Positions 13,560 through 22,245 of a stretch of DNA of 29,304 bases are shown here, one piece after another. The stretch is taken from the NCBI GenBank assembly GCA_949440065.1, contig CASRZP010000004.1, forward strand, positions 1 through 29,304, written 5' to 3'. Every line of letters begins with the position of its first letter. Position 1 is the stretch's first letter. This DNA is from an uncultured Bacilli bacterium. Its GTDB lineage: Bacteria > Bacillota_I > Bacilli_A > RF39 > UBA660. Below the pieces are notes generated by a model, which ran no database searches, had not been told where the DNA came from, and worked only from the letters and a program-made list of their open reading frames with translations. The translations under genes were made by a program, and so were the position numbers.

Positions 13560-15734
13560 ATGGTAGTAAGTGTTTTAGTAGAAATTACAAGTAGAAATAC
13601 CGATAAGATGTTTGATTATCAAGTTCCCAAAAGCATCGAAGAGCAAGTAAAAATTGGCATTCGTGTCGTTGTTCCTTTTGCCAATCGAACGCTTCAAGGT
13701 TTTATTTTAGAAGTAAAAGAGCAATCAGAATATCAGGAGTTAAAAGAAATTATCGAAGTAATAGATACCGATGTTGTTTTAACTAGTGAATTACTAGAAT
13801 TAGGCAAGTACATTAAAGAAACTACCTTAGCTACATTGATTCAATCATATCAAGTGATGTTACCTAAGGCCTTAAAGGCAAGCAAAAAAAGGAAACCATC
13901 TATTCAATATGATAAATGGCTTAGTTTAGCAGTAGATAGAAAAAGAGCATATCAATTTGCAAAAAATGAAAAGCAAAAAGAAATTATCCAAAGGTTAGAG
14001 GAAAAGGACGAAGTTTTATATCAAGATTTAGTGATGATTTCTCCATCCTCTGTTAAAACGTTATTACATCATGGCATTGTAAAAGAGGAAAAAAGGGAGC
14101 ATTATCGCCTAGTTCACGCTAAGGAAGATGCCTTTTCTCTTCATCAACTTACAGATGAACAACAGCAAGTGGTAGATAAGATAATGCAAGGTAAAAAGTT
14201 AGTTAATCTCCTTCACGGGGTAACAGGAAGCGGAAAGACAGAAGTGTATATGGCTTTAATCGATGAAGTGTTAAAATTAGGAAAAACCGCTATTGTTTTA
14301 GTGCCAGAAATCTCTTTAACACCACAAATTATTGCGCGTTTTCAGTCACATTTTGGCAACATTATTGCCATTTTACATAGTGGGCTAAGTGATGGAGAAA
14401 AGTATGACGAGTGGAGAAAAATTAATCGTAAAGAGGTAAAAATAGTCATTGGAGCTAGAAGTGCTATCTTTGCTCCTTTAGAAAATATCGGGATAATTAT
14501 TATCGATGAAGAGCATTCAACAACTTATAAGCAAGAAAATAATCCAAGATACCATGTAATAGATGTGGCAATAAAACGGGCAAAAACCCATCAGTGTTCC
14601 GTTTTATTAGGAAGTGCCACACCATCATTAGAATCTTATGCCAGAGCACAAAAAGGAGTTTACCAACTTTTAGAATTACCTCACCGTGTAAATGGAAAGT
14701 CTATGCCTAAGGTATATATCATTGATAAAAAGGTCAATAACAAAGAATCTTTATATTTTTCTACTGAATTGATGAAGGCAATAAAAAGTCGCTTAGAAAA
14801 AGGTGAGCAAACGATTCTCTTTTTAAATAAAAGGGGTTATTCTTCGTATGTTACTTGTCAAAACTGTGGATATACAGAAAAATGTCCCCATTGCGATATT
14901 ACTTTAACATATCATAAGTCATCGACGATGTTAAGATGTCACTACTGTGGTTATGCGATAAATAAAAAAAATGTGTGTCCAGAATGTCATCAAAATTCTT
15001 TTCGCGATTTAGGAATGGGAACCGAACGTTTAGAAGAGGAAATGAAAAGATTGTTTCCTTTAGCAAAAGTAGTTCGAATGGACTTGGATACAACAACGAC
15101 AAAAGATGCTCATAAGAAGATAATTGATGCTTTTTCACGCCATGAATATGATATTTTAATTGGGACACAGATGATTGCTAAAGGACTAGATTTTCCTTTA
15201 GTTACACTAGTTGGTGTGATTAATGCGGATACTTCTTTAAATATTCCCGATTTTAGAAGTGGAGAATATACCTTTCAGTTATTAAATCAAGTAGCAGGAA
15301 GATGTGGTAGAAAAGACTTAGAAGGTGAAGTTTATATTCAAACTTTTAATAAAGATCATTATGCAATAAAATTAACGTCCACTTATGATTACCAGAATTT
15401 CTATCGTTGTGAAATGAATTTTCGCCGTCAATTAAAATATCCCCCATTTTACTATTTGACACTAGTGAAAGTGTTAAGTAAAAATGAACAAAAAGCTCTT
15501 GAAATTTCGACAATTATTGCTAAAATTTTAAATCGCGACTGTAAAGAAAGCACCATTTTGGGACCTTCAATGAGTAATGTATTTCGTATAAATAATGTCT
15601 ACCGTTACTTGGTGTTAGTAAAATATAAAAGTGAACCACGATTGTATGAAGTATTAGAAAAAATTTTAAATCATTATAAAACACAACCTGATTTTAGCAT
15701 TGAAGTGGATTTTAATCCTTTATTTGTTTCTTAA
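13560..15734 (+). CDS. priA: Primosomal replication-restart helicase PriA
   Basis: A 724-residue superfamily-2 DNA helicase that reloads the replisome at stalled forks. The N-terminal 3'-end-binding domain is at about 1-110. The Walker A motif is GVTGSGKT (about 220-227) and Walker B is IDEEH (315-319). The zinc-binding insert has paired CxxC motifs from C433 on (CQNCGY, CPHC, CHYCGY, CPEC). MGTERLEEE, IGTQMIAKGLDF and NQVAGRCGR are helicase motifs. AGGAGAG lies before the ATG. In Bacillus priA is followed by def, fmt and rsmB; here an unrelated gene lies between priA and fmt, and def is missing. Confidence 0.97.
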   Translation: MVVSVLVEITSRNTDKMFDYQVPKSIEEQVKIGIRVVVPFANRTLQGFILEVKEQSEYQELKEIIEVIDTDVVLTSELLELGKYIKETTLATLIQSYQVMLPKALKASKKRKPSIQYDKWLSLAVDRKRAYQFAKNEKQKEIIQRLEEKDEVLYQDLVMISPSSVKTLLHHGIVKEEKREHYRLVHAKEDAFSLHQLTDEQQQVVDKIMQGKKLVNLLHGVTGSGKTEVYMALIDEVLKLGKTAIVLVPEISLTPQIIARFQSHFGNIIAILHSGLSDGEKYDEWRKINRKEVKIVIGARSAIFAPLENIGIIIIDEEHSTTYKQENNPRYHVIDVAIKRAKTHQCSVLLGSATPSLESYARAQKGVYQLLELPHRVNGKSMPKVYIIDKKVNNKESLYFSTELMKAIKSRLEKGEQTILFLNKRGYSSYVTCQNCGYTEKCPHCDITLTYHKSSTMLRCHYCGYAINKKNVCPECHQNSFRDLGMGTERLEEEMKRLFPLAKVVRMDLDTTTTKDAHKKIIDAFSRHEYDILIGTQMIAKGLDFPLVTLVGVINADTSLNIPDFRSGEYTFQLLNQVAGRCGRKDLEGEVYIQTFNKDHYAIKLTSTYDYQNFYRCEMNFRRQLKYPPFYYLTLVKVLSKNEQKALEISTIIAKILNRDCKESTILGPSMSNVFRINNVYRYLVLVKYKSEPRLYEVLEKILNHYKTQPDFSIEVDFNPLFVS

Positions 15735-15736
15735 TA

Positions 15737-15762
15737 GGAGGTCTGGTCGACTTCTTTTTTTT
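15737..15762 (+). terminator. Rho-independent terminator
   Basis: GAGGTC (15738-15743) pairs with GACTTC (15749-15754) with one G-U and a 5-nt loop, followed by T8. It separates priA from the fmt operon. Confidence 0.85.
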
Positions 15763-16207
15763 ACTAAAAAATTAATTTTTTTTCTAATTTTGTGTAGATA
15801 ATTCAAATTCTTTTCAATGATATAGGTGATGGGAAATTTCCATTAAATATCTACTAAGGGAGAGTTTATCAATAACTAAATAGAAACATTATCAATTTAT
15901 GTTAGAAAGTTGAAATAAGAAGTATATGAGATAAGGTTCAATATTGTAGGTGTGATTATCGCATTAAGTGAATTCTTATCAATAAGGAAACGATAAAAAA
16001 ATAAATTAAAGAATGGAGAAAGTGAGAAAATAGATGAGATGTTTTCTTCAAAACCTGCGGTAAAAGAGCCATTAATTACTATCAAAAAAGGGTGCTTTAA
16101 CGAATAGATTAAAGCAAGATAAAAAGGTATCATCAAGAGAAACCAAAAAAAGAGAAATAAATTTTTATATTATTTTATTTTTCGTAAAAATTTTATCAAG
16201 TAAGCAA
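15763..16207. other. Intergenic stretch, hairpins but no supported gene
   Basis: The gap from priA to the next gene is 530 bp, unusually long for this window. A 79-codon minus-strand frame (15897-16136) encodes a hydrophobic peptide but has a TTG start and no Shine-Dalgarno. The palindrome GGAAATTTCC (15832-15841) and a perfect 8-bp inverted repeat (16093-16116) lie inside. This may be a decayed gene or a region with a small minus-strand RNA. Confidence 0.5.
16084..16116 (-). terminator. Possible minus-strand terminator hairpin
   Basis: TGCTTTAA (16093-16100) and TTAAAGCA (16109-16116) form a perfect 8-bp stem with an 8-nt loop. Read on the minus strand it is followed by CCC and six T, the form of an intrinsic terminator. 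No gene on that strand upstream is supported. Confidence 0.4.
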
Positions 16208-16236
16208 TTGTATTTTTAAAAATTGTTTGCTATAAT
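16208..16236 (+). promoter_or_regulatory. Sigma-A promoter of the ART-like gene/fmt operon
   Basis: TTGTAT (16208-16213), 17-nt spacer, TATAAT (16231-16236), 28 nt before the GTG start. Confidence 0.8.
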
Positions 16237-16264
16237 TATTTTAAGATAGAGTAGGTGATCGTGG

Positions 16265-17560
16265 GTGAATATCAAAAATATTCTGCAAGATGATTTTGTT
16301 GTTAGTTTTCTTCATGACGTTTTAACCGATCCAAATACAGCTAACGAACAATCGATTGTCGCTCCTAGTGGAGAGTTGTATCGTACCAATCAGTATATGA
16401 TGTTAACGGTAATCGAATCATTAATTCGTTATCAAATTATTATGAAGGAAGATCAAGATACGAAGCGTTTTTTGAATAATTTAAAACGTCAATTTCATTA
16501 TGTTCGTAGTTATAAAGATGTAATTTTACTGGCTAATTATTTAATTGCTGAAGAAGTAAAAGAAAAGTTAAAATTGGATGAGATGAATAGTAAGGAAAGT
16601 ATAAGAAAAATTGTCAATTTTATCTATCATAACTATATTGAAGAGGGATATTGTTTTCATGCTTTTCCATCAACTTTTGTTATGTCAATTAACGAGGAAG
16701 GATTGTATCCTGAGAGAAATTATGGTTCATTAGATTTGATGAGGCAAGTAAATCAAATTTTTAAAGGATACCACTATAGTTTTTTTAATCAATTAGATCA
16801 ACCTATTGCTCCAGCAATATATATTACTGATAGTCCAGCGATGGCTTACTTTTATGGGATGCAAACACCTGAATATTTTTCAAAGTTATTAGCAACTTCT
16901 AATGCTTATCAAGACCCTAAAAAATATGATTTTAATGCCTATTATCGAAAAGATAAACGTGCTTGTATGAAAAATATAGAAAACTTTTGTAATGAATTAG
17001 CCTTACCGTTGAAAGATAAAAGTACAGTTATGCGTTATGTGATTGAAGAGTGGAATAATTTAGATGCTAGTATGATGGAACCGTGTGTGGCTTTTATTAA
17101 AAGAAGCGCCATTGGACGTAATCAGTTAAAAGAGTACGATGTAATTTTAGAACAAGCAGGAAGCGAAGACATTGTTTATACCATTTCCAAAATTACTGAA
17201 AGTCGTTTTCCAAGGGATAAAAGATATACCAAAATATTACCATTTGAGTTTGACATTGTGAAAATGCCTAGTTATAATAAAATTCTACAGCAAGAAGCCA
17301 TTGTAGAAGAAATGGAAGAAGTAGTTGATGAAGTAGAAGTAGCTGTGGAAAATGTAGTTATGGATAATATAGAATCACAAGTAAATCAATTGGTTTTAGA
17401 AGATGTTTCAAATGAGATAGAAGATGATCAAAAAGGAGTAGAAATTAATTTCAAAAAAGCTAAACCACAAGCAGGATATGCTGATTTAGTTGCGTTAACT
17501 GGATTATTTTGTATTACTTTAGGTTTAACCATTACCATTATTGTAAATTATTTTCATTGA
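16265..17560 (+). CDS. Tail-anchored protein with ADP-ribosyltransferase-like motifs, unknown function
   Basis: A 431-residue protein with no signal peptide and one hydrophobic helix at the extreme C-terminus (about 407-429), so it is probably anchored with its bulk in the cytoplasm. Residues 129-147 (YCFHAFPSTFVMSINEEGL) and 186-198 (YITDSPAMAYFYG) are spaced like the H-x-T/S...I...GL and Y-L-T-D-x-x-x-A-x-x-Y strand motifs of ART-fold proteins. Residues about 345-392 are an acidic, Val/Glu-rich linker. A catalytic Glu cannot be assigned with confidence. The start is GTG with AGGTGA (16253-16258) six bases upstream. It is the first gene of an operon with fmt (12-nt gap) and an SDR. No named family is recognised; the ART link is inference from motif pattern only. 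Confidence 0.5.
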   Translation: MNIKNILQDDFVVSFLHDVLTDPNTANEQSIVAPSGELYRTNQYMMLTVIESLIRYQIIMKEDQDTKRFLNNLKRQFHYVRSYKDVILLANYLIAEEVKEKLKLDEMNSKESIRKIVNFIYHNYIEEGYCFHAFPSTFVMSINEEGLYPERNYGSLDLMRQVNQIFKGYHYSFFNQLDQPIAPAIYITDSPAMAYFYGMQTPEYFSKLLATSNAYQDPKKYDFNAYYRKDKRACMKNIENFCNELALPLKDKSTVMRYVIEEWNNLDASMMEPCVAFIKRSAIGRNQLKEYDVILEQAGSEDIVYTISKITESRFPRDKRYTKILPFEFDIVKMPSYNKILQQEAIVEEMEEVVDEVEVAVENVVMDNIESQVNQLVLEDVSNEIEDDQKGVEINFKKAKPQAGYADLVALTGLFCITLGLTITIIVNYFH

Positions 17561-17572
17561 TAGGGGGAAATT

Positions 17573-18508
17573 ATGAAATTACGTATCGTATTTATGGGAA
17601 CACCAGACTTTAGTGTTCCCGTTTTAGAAGGTTTAATAGAAAATTATGAGGTCGCACTAGTTGTATGTCAACCAGATAAAAAAGTAGGAAGAAAACAAGA
17701 AATCGTGTATCCTCCAATAAAACAAGTGGCAATTAACCATAATATAGAGGTGTTTCAACCAGAAAAAATTAGAAAAGATTATCAAAAGATTATCGATAGT
17801 AATCCTGATTTAATTGTAACTTGTGCCTATGGACAAATTATTCCAAAAGCATTACTTAATGCACCAAAGTATGGATGTATTAATGTACATGCTTCTCTTT
17901 TGCCAAAGTTAAGAGGAGGAGCGCCTATACATCACGCTATAATCGATGGTTTAGATAAAACGGGAATTACCATTATGTATATGGAAGAAAAAATGGATGC
18001 AGGGGATATCTTATCACAAAAAGAGACCACAATTAGTAATATAGACACTTTAGAAACATTACATCATCGTCTAAGTTTAATGGGAAAAGAACTTTTATTA
18101 GAAACACTACCCAATTTAGTTTCAGGAAAAATTACACCCGTGAAACAAGATGAAGAAGAAGTAACTTTTGGATACAATATAAAAAGGGAAGAAGAATTAG
18201 TTAATTTTCATCGTCCTAGTATAGAAGTATTTAATCATATTCGTGGGCTTAATCCTCATCCAGCATCATATGCCTTTTTAGAAGGAAAACAAGTAAAATT
18301 CTTTGATTGTAAAATTTCTGAAAATCAAAGTAAGGGAACGCCAGGAGAAATCATTGAAATTAGTAAAAATTACATGACCATAAAAACTTTAGATGGAGCG
18401 ATTGATTTATTTGTTTTACAAAAAGAGGGGAAAAAGAAAATGAGTGTTTTGGAGTTTTTTAACGGAAATAAAAAGGAAGATTATGTAGGAAAAGTATTTA
18501 ATCAGTAG
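17573..18508 (+). CDS. fmt: Methionyl-tRNA formyltransferase
   Basis: A 311-residue enzyme that formylates initiator Met-tRNA using 10-formyl-THF. The N-terminal Rossmann domain starts IVFMGTPDFSVPVLE. The catalytic triad is visible as N104 and H106 in CINVHASLLPKLRGGAPI, and D142 in MDAGDIL. The C-terminal OB-like domain has the VFNHIRGLNPHPASY block. Length is normal. GGGGG lies 7 nt before the ATG. It sits 12 nt after the ART-like gene and 10 nt before the SDR gene, all in one operon. def, its usual partner, is not in the window. Confidence 0.97.
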   Translation: MKLRIVFMGTPDFSVPVLEGLIENYEVALVVCQPDKKVGRKQEIVYPPIKQVAINHNIEVFQPEKIRKDYQKIIDSNPDLIVTCAYGQIIPKALLNAPKYGCINVHASLLPKLRGGAPIHHAIIDGLDKTGITIMYMEEKMDAGDILSQKETTISNIDTLETLHHRLSLMGKELLLETLPNLVSGKITPVKQDEEEVTFGYNIKREEELVNFHRPSIEVFNHIRGLNPHPASYAFLEGKQVKFFDCKISENQSKGTPGEIIEISKNYMTIKTLDGAIDLFVLQKEGKKKMSVLEFFNGNKKEDYVGKVFNQ

Positions 18509-18518
18509 GGAGAGTTGT

Positions 18519-19319
18519 ATGCAAACAGTAGTAATCACTGGCAGTGCACGTGGTTTTGGATTAGAAATGTTAAAATTGTTTAGAAAAGAAAATTATCATG
18601 TTGTGGTGTGTGATGTAGCTAAAGAACATTTAAAAAATGCCGAAGCAGAGTTAGAAAGAATTGAAGGTAAGGGGAAAATATTAACTTATTTGATGGATGT
18701 TACCAAGGAAGTGCAAATAAGAGATTGTATTCAACAAGTCTTAAGTGAAACAGGAAGTATTGATATGTGGATTAATAATGCAGGGGTAAATCAACCTAAT
18801 GTTTCTTTATGGGAATTAGAAGAGCCAGTAATTGATCGTTTGCTTGATATTGATTTAAAAGGGACAATCTTATGTTCTAAATTGATTATACCAGTAATGA
18901 TGAAACAAAAACATGGACAAATTTATAACGTTGAAGGACATGGTAGTAATAATGCAAAAATTTTAGGATTATCTTTATATGGAACAGCAAAAAGAGCTTT
19001 AACTTATTTTACTGAGGCTTTAGCGTACGAGGTAAAAGTACTAGAAATTCCTATTCAAATTGGAAAAATTGCCCCAGGAATTATGATTACGAACTTTATT
19101 CATACTGCGTTGGGAGACGGGAGTAGTATTGAATTAGATGACAAAACAAAAAAAGTGTATAATATTTTAGGAGATTATCCATCCACCATTGCTAAATTCA
19201 TGGTGAAGAAGATAATTAATAATGATAAAAATAATGTAAAATTTACTTGGTTAACGAATAGACGAGCAACGTGGCGCTTTATGACTTCATGGTGTAAGCG
19301 AAGAAATTTTTTTAAATAG
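18519..19319 (+). CDS. Short-chain dehydrogenase/reductase
   Basis: A 266-residue classical SDR. TGSARGFG (8-15) is the NAD(P)-binding turn, WINNAGV the structural NNAG motif, and YGTAK the catalytic YxxxK. The usual catalytic Ser 13 residues before the Tyr is replaced: the region reads NVEGHGSNN, with Ser 11 residues before Tyr. This NxEGxGS form is, from memory, typical of the chlorophyll(ide) b reductase-like SDR branch that also occurs in non-photosynthetic bacteria, so it is likely a subfamily trait rather than a defect. It is the last gene of the fmt operon. The substrate is unknown. A basic tail (WCKRRNFFK) ends the protein. Confidence 0.88.
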   Translation: MQTVVITGSARGFGLEMLKLFRKENYHVVVCDVAKEHLKNAEAELERIEGKGKILTYLMDVTKEVQIRDCIQQVLSETGSIDMWINNAGVNQPNVSLWELEEPVIDRLLDIDLKGTILCSKLIIPVMMKQKHGQIYNVEGHGSNNAKILGLSLYGTAKRALTYFTEALAYEVKVLEIPIQIGKIAPGIMITNFIHTALGDGSSIELDDKTKKVYNILGDYPSTIAKFMVKKIINNDKNNVKFTWLTNRRATWRFMTSWCKRRNFFK

Positions 19320-19342
19320 GCGATAAACAAACGTCTTTTTTT
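19318..19342 (+). terminator. Weak rho-independent terminator
   Basis: AGGCG (19318-19322) pairs with CGTCT (19332-19336) with one G-U and a 9-nt loop, then T7. It begins at the SDR stop codon. Confidence 0.55.
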
Positions 19343-19443
19343 GTCCAAAATGTGAAATTGATGCGATTGATTTGCTCCAAAGACTTCATTTGATGATTTT
19401 GTATAATTTTTGTTTAATTTTTTATTGAAATATGTCAACTTTT

Positions 19444-19472
19444 TTGCAAATTAATCTGAACTTTGTTATAAT
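19444..19472 (+). promoter_or_regulatory. Sigma-A promoter of the glycan export operon
   Basis: TTGCAA (19444-19449), 17-nt spacer, TATAAT (19467-19472). It overlaps the longest reading frame of the next gene, so the true start must lie downstream. Confidence 0.85.
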
Positions 19473-19491
19473 GAGTTTGGAAGGTGTAGCG

Positions 19492-20235
19492 ATGAAAAAA
19501 GAAGAAGAAGCAGCAATCGTGGTGAGCCATGTTTATAAAACATTTAAACAATATTATGATAAGGCCAATACCTTAAAAGAAAAATTGTTGTTTTTTAGAA
19601 AAAGAAGTGGTAATGATTGTCTAAAAATATTAAATGATATCAATATTATCATTAACAAAGGTGAATCAGTTGCTTTAATTGGTACTAATGGAAGTGGAAA
19701 AAGTACTTTATTAAAATTGATGACAAAAATAATTTATCCTAATTCTGGAAAAATCATAGTCAATGGAAAAGTAGCCTCACTACTAGAGTTAGGGGCGGGT
19801 TTTCATCCTGATTTTTCTGGACGAGAAAATATTTATTTCAACGCATCTATTTTTGGTATGACAAAGCAACAAATTGATATGAGAATAAATGACATAATTG
19901 AATTTTCTGAATTAAAAGATTTTATTGATAATCCTGTTCGTACTTATTCATCAGGAATGTATATGCGTTTAGCTTTTGCAGTGGCTATTAATGTTTCCGC
20001 AGATATTTTGTTAATTGATGAAATCTTAGCAGTAGGAGATCAGCATTTTCAAGAAAAGTGCTTTGCAAAAATTAAAGAGTTAAAAAAAGAAGGAAAAACG
20101 ATCGTATTTGTCTCCCATTCCATGGAACAAGTTCAAGAATTTTGTGATCGAGCAGTATGGTTATATCAAGGTAGCATTAAAAAGATTGGATCAACCAAGG
20201 AAGTATGCGATGAATATTTGAAAGTATGTGGGTGA
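19492..20235 (+). CDS. ABC polysaccharide/teichoic acid exporter, ATP-binding subunit
   Basis: A 247-residue ABC ATPase of the TagH/Wzt/RfbE type. Walker A is GTNGSGKST, the Q-loop region has LLELGAGFHPDFSGREN, which is characteristic of polysaccharide exporters, the signature is YSSGMYMRL, Walker B is ILLIDEILAVGD, and the H-switch is VSHS. It ends soon after the nucleotide-binding domain, so the C-terminal sugar-recognition domain of some Wzt proteins is absent. That suggests export is not gated by a capped chain end. ATG 19492 is chosen, with GGAAGGTG upstream; the longer frame from 19432 would start before the promoter -10. The permease gene follows directly. Confidence 0.92.
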   Translation: MKKEEEAAIVVSHVYKTFKQYYDKANTLKEKLLFFRKRSGNDCLKILNDINIIINKGESVALIGTNGSGKSTLLKLMTKIIYPNSGKIIVNGKVASLLELGAGFHPDFSGRENIYFNASIFGMTKQQIDMRINDIIEFSELKDFIDNPVRTYSSGMYMRLAFAVAINVSADILLIDEILAVGDQHFQEKCFAKIKELKKEGKTIVFVSHSMEQVQEFCDRAVWLYQGSIKKIGSTKEVCDEYLKVCG

Positions 20236-20241
20236 TTGACT

Positions 20242-21015
20242 TTGAAATTAATGAAAAATTTATATCAATATCGAGAATTGTTAAAAACGAATATAAAAAA
20301 GGAAATTCGGGGAAAATATAAAGGAGCATGGTTAGGTGTTCTATGGTCATTTTTAAATCCTTTACTTATGCTTGCTGTATATGCGATTATCTTTCCCTTA
20401 ATTTTAAAAAATGATATTCCGCATTATACCATGTTTTTATTTACTGCGATGATGCCATGGAATTTTTTCACTTCTACCATTAATGGATGTTCTTATTCCA
20501 TTATTGCTTCAGGAAATATTATCAAAAAGGTTTATTTTCCAAGAGAAATCTTACCAATTTCCATTGTTTTATCCAATACCGTAAATTTTTTAATTACTTG
20601 TATTATTATGGTAGTGTTTCTTCTTCTATCAGGAGTAGGAATTACCCCTTACATTTTACTTTTTCCTATTATTTTACTTATTCAGGAAGTTCTTCTTTTA
20701 GGAATATCCTTTATTCTATCTGCGATAACCGTGTATGCTAGAGATGTAGAACATATTGTAAACGTTGGATTAATGGCTTTGTTTTATGGAACGCCAATTG
20801 TTTATTCATTATCGATGATTCCCATGGAATTTAGAAAATTTATCTTTTTAAATCCGATGACCTCGATTATTGAAGGATATCGTTCGATTTTATTTTATCA
20901 TACTTGGCCAAATTTTCTTCATTTAGGAATTGTTTTGGGTGTATCTATGATAATCTTTGTTATAGGACTATTTATTTTTAAAAAATTAGAAAAAGGATTT
21001 GCTGAAGAATTATAA
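20242..21015 (+). CDS. ABC-2 type polysaccharide/teichoic acid exporter permease
   Basis: A membrane protein of about 257 residues, of the TagG/Wzm/RfbD ABC-2 family. IKKEIRGKYKGAWLGVLWSFLNPLLMLAVY at the N-terminus (here in short blocks KGAWLGVLWSF and NPLLMLAVY) is the family hallmark. About six hydrophobic spans follow, with ARDVEHIV and FLNPMTSIIEGYR in the conserved second half. The start is uncertain: TTG 20242 has GGGTGA (20230-20235) six bases upstream and is preferred; TTG 20236 and ATG 20251 are in-frame alternatives. It is adjacent to the ATPase gene, with which it should form the flippase for undecaprenyl-linked glycan. Confidence 0.92.
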   Translation: MKLMKNLYQYRELLKTNIKKEIRGKYKGAWLGVLWSFLNPLLMLAVYAIIFPLILKNDIPHYTMFLFTAMMPWNFFTSTINGCSYSIIASGNIIKKVYFPREILPISIVLSNTVNFLITCIIMVVFLLLSGVGITPYILLFPIILLIQEVLLLGISFILSAITVYARDVEHIVNVGLMALFYGTPIVYSLSMIPMEFRKFIFLNPMTSIIEGYRSILFYHTWPNFLHLGIVLGVSMIIFVIGLFIFKKLEKGFAEEL

Positions 21016-21042
21016 GATGATGATAAAAGAAAGGAGGTTTAT

Positions 21043-22197
21043 ATGGACGATTTCATAAAACTAGGGGAATCTTACAGTTACTTATTATATGATTTTGCCA
21101 AATGGTTGATTGATGAGCAAATTCGACTTGGGAATGATACCATTTATTTTTGTACACGTGAAGGAGAGTTTTTCAAAGAAGTGGTAGATTCAATTAATAC
21201 GACCTCTTTAAAGACAGTATTACTTGAGGTTAGCAGAATGTCTACTTTTGCTGCTTCTTTAGAAAATCCTTCTATAGAATCTTTCATGCGACTTTGGAAA
21301 CAATACACGCAAACAATGGAATCTTTTTTTAAAACAATAGATTTTCCTATACAAAAAGTTGATGAAATATTACGCAAATATCATTTAACTGGCAATACTC
21401 TCATTCAAATAGAAGATGACGCGATTAGAAGCTTTTTTTCAGATAAAACATTTGAAAATTTATTAACTGAACATATAATGAAGAAAAAAAATGAACTACT
21501 AAAATATTTGAAAAGTATTGGTATTAGGCAAGAAATGGAGACATTAGTTATTGTTGATATTGGATGGAGGGGAAGTATTCAAGATAATTTGGCTTATTTA
21601 TTAAACGATGTTGATATTTATGGATACTATTTTGGATTAGAAGAGTTTATCAATCAGCAACCTTTGAATACCAAAAAGGTTGGGTACTTAAATCAATTTT
21701 CCTGGGGATTAAAGTTTATCACTTATGTTCCTATATGGGAAATGTTATTTAATAGTCCCAATGGCAGTGTTATCTCTTATCAACTTGATCCGTTAAAAGT
21801 AAATAAAAAAATAAAAAAAGCAGAAAATTTGATATTTGAAAAATGCACTAAATATATACAACAAGGAATATTAACAAAAATGAAATCTTATCAAAATGTA
21901 GAACAAGATCCAAAAAAAATCTTAAAAATCTTAAAAAAAATTTATTTACATCCCAATAAAAAGTTAACTGCGATGTATTTTACCTTAGTTCATAATGAGG
22001 AGTTTGGTAAAGGAACAGATTTGGAAATGTCCTTAGAAAAAATTCCATTAACACTAGTGTTTATTAGTATAATTTCTAAAAAAAAGAGAATATTGTTAAA
22101 AAATATGTTATATCAATCCACTTGGCCGTATGGTTTATTAACAAAGGAACATTTATCTTTTGTTAATTACTATTTTGATTATATGTTATTTAAATAA
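21043..22197 (+). CDS. Stand-alone COG5610-like C-terminal module, glycan cluster
   Basis: A 384-residue soluble protein. Three blocks match the last third of the fused protein encoded next door: FCTREGEFF (37-45; FLARDAYL in the fusion), EVSRMSTF (62-69; YVSRKSLM), and VDIGWRGS (171-178; FDIGYSGR). These mark the domain that follows the HAD domain in COG5610-type proteins of surface polysaccharide loci. Here it occurs without the glycosyltransferase and HAD parts and is complete by its own start (AGGAGG before ATG) and stop. The activity of this domain is not established to my knowledge. Its position between exporter and glycosyltransferase suggests a part in glycan assembly. Confidence 0.6.
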   Translation: MDDFIKLGESYSYLLYDFAKWLIDEQIRLGNDTIYFCTREGEFFKEVVDSINTTSLKTVLLEVSRMSTFAASLENPSIESFMRLWKQYTQTMESFFKTIDFPIQKVDEILRKYHLTGNTLIQIEDDAIRSFFSDKTFENLLTEHIMKKKNELLKYLKSIGIRQEMETLVIVDIGWRGSIQDNLAYLLNDVDIYGYYFGLEEFINQQPLNTKKVGYLNQFSWGLKFITYVPIWEMLFNSPNGSVISYQLDPLKVNKKIKKAENLIFEKCTKYIQQGILTKMKSYQNVEQDPKKILKILKKIYLHPNKKLTAMYFTLVHNEEFGKGTDLEMSLEKIPLTLVFISIISKKKRILLKNMLYQSTWPYGLLTKEHLSFVNYYFDYMLFK

Positions 22198-22245
22198 TAT
22201 TGTAAAGAAAGAAGAAACAACCTAAGTTTTGAAGAGGAAATAAAA

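Noticed and set aside
15897..16136. Minus-strand 79-codon hydrophobic frame as a real gene
   Set aside because: It starts with TTG, has no Shine-Dalgarno, contains a terminator-like hairpin, and no family is recognised. It is kept only as a possible relic.
19432..19491. Longer start of the ABC ATPase
   Set aside because: The 20 extra codons contain the promoter (TTGCAA to TATAAT), and the downstream ATG has a proper Shine-Dalgarno.
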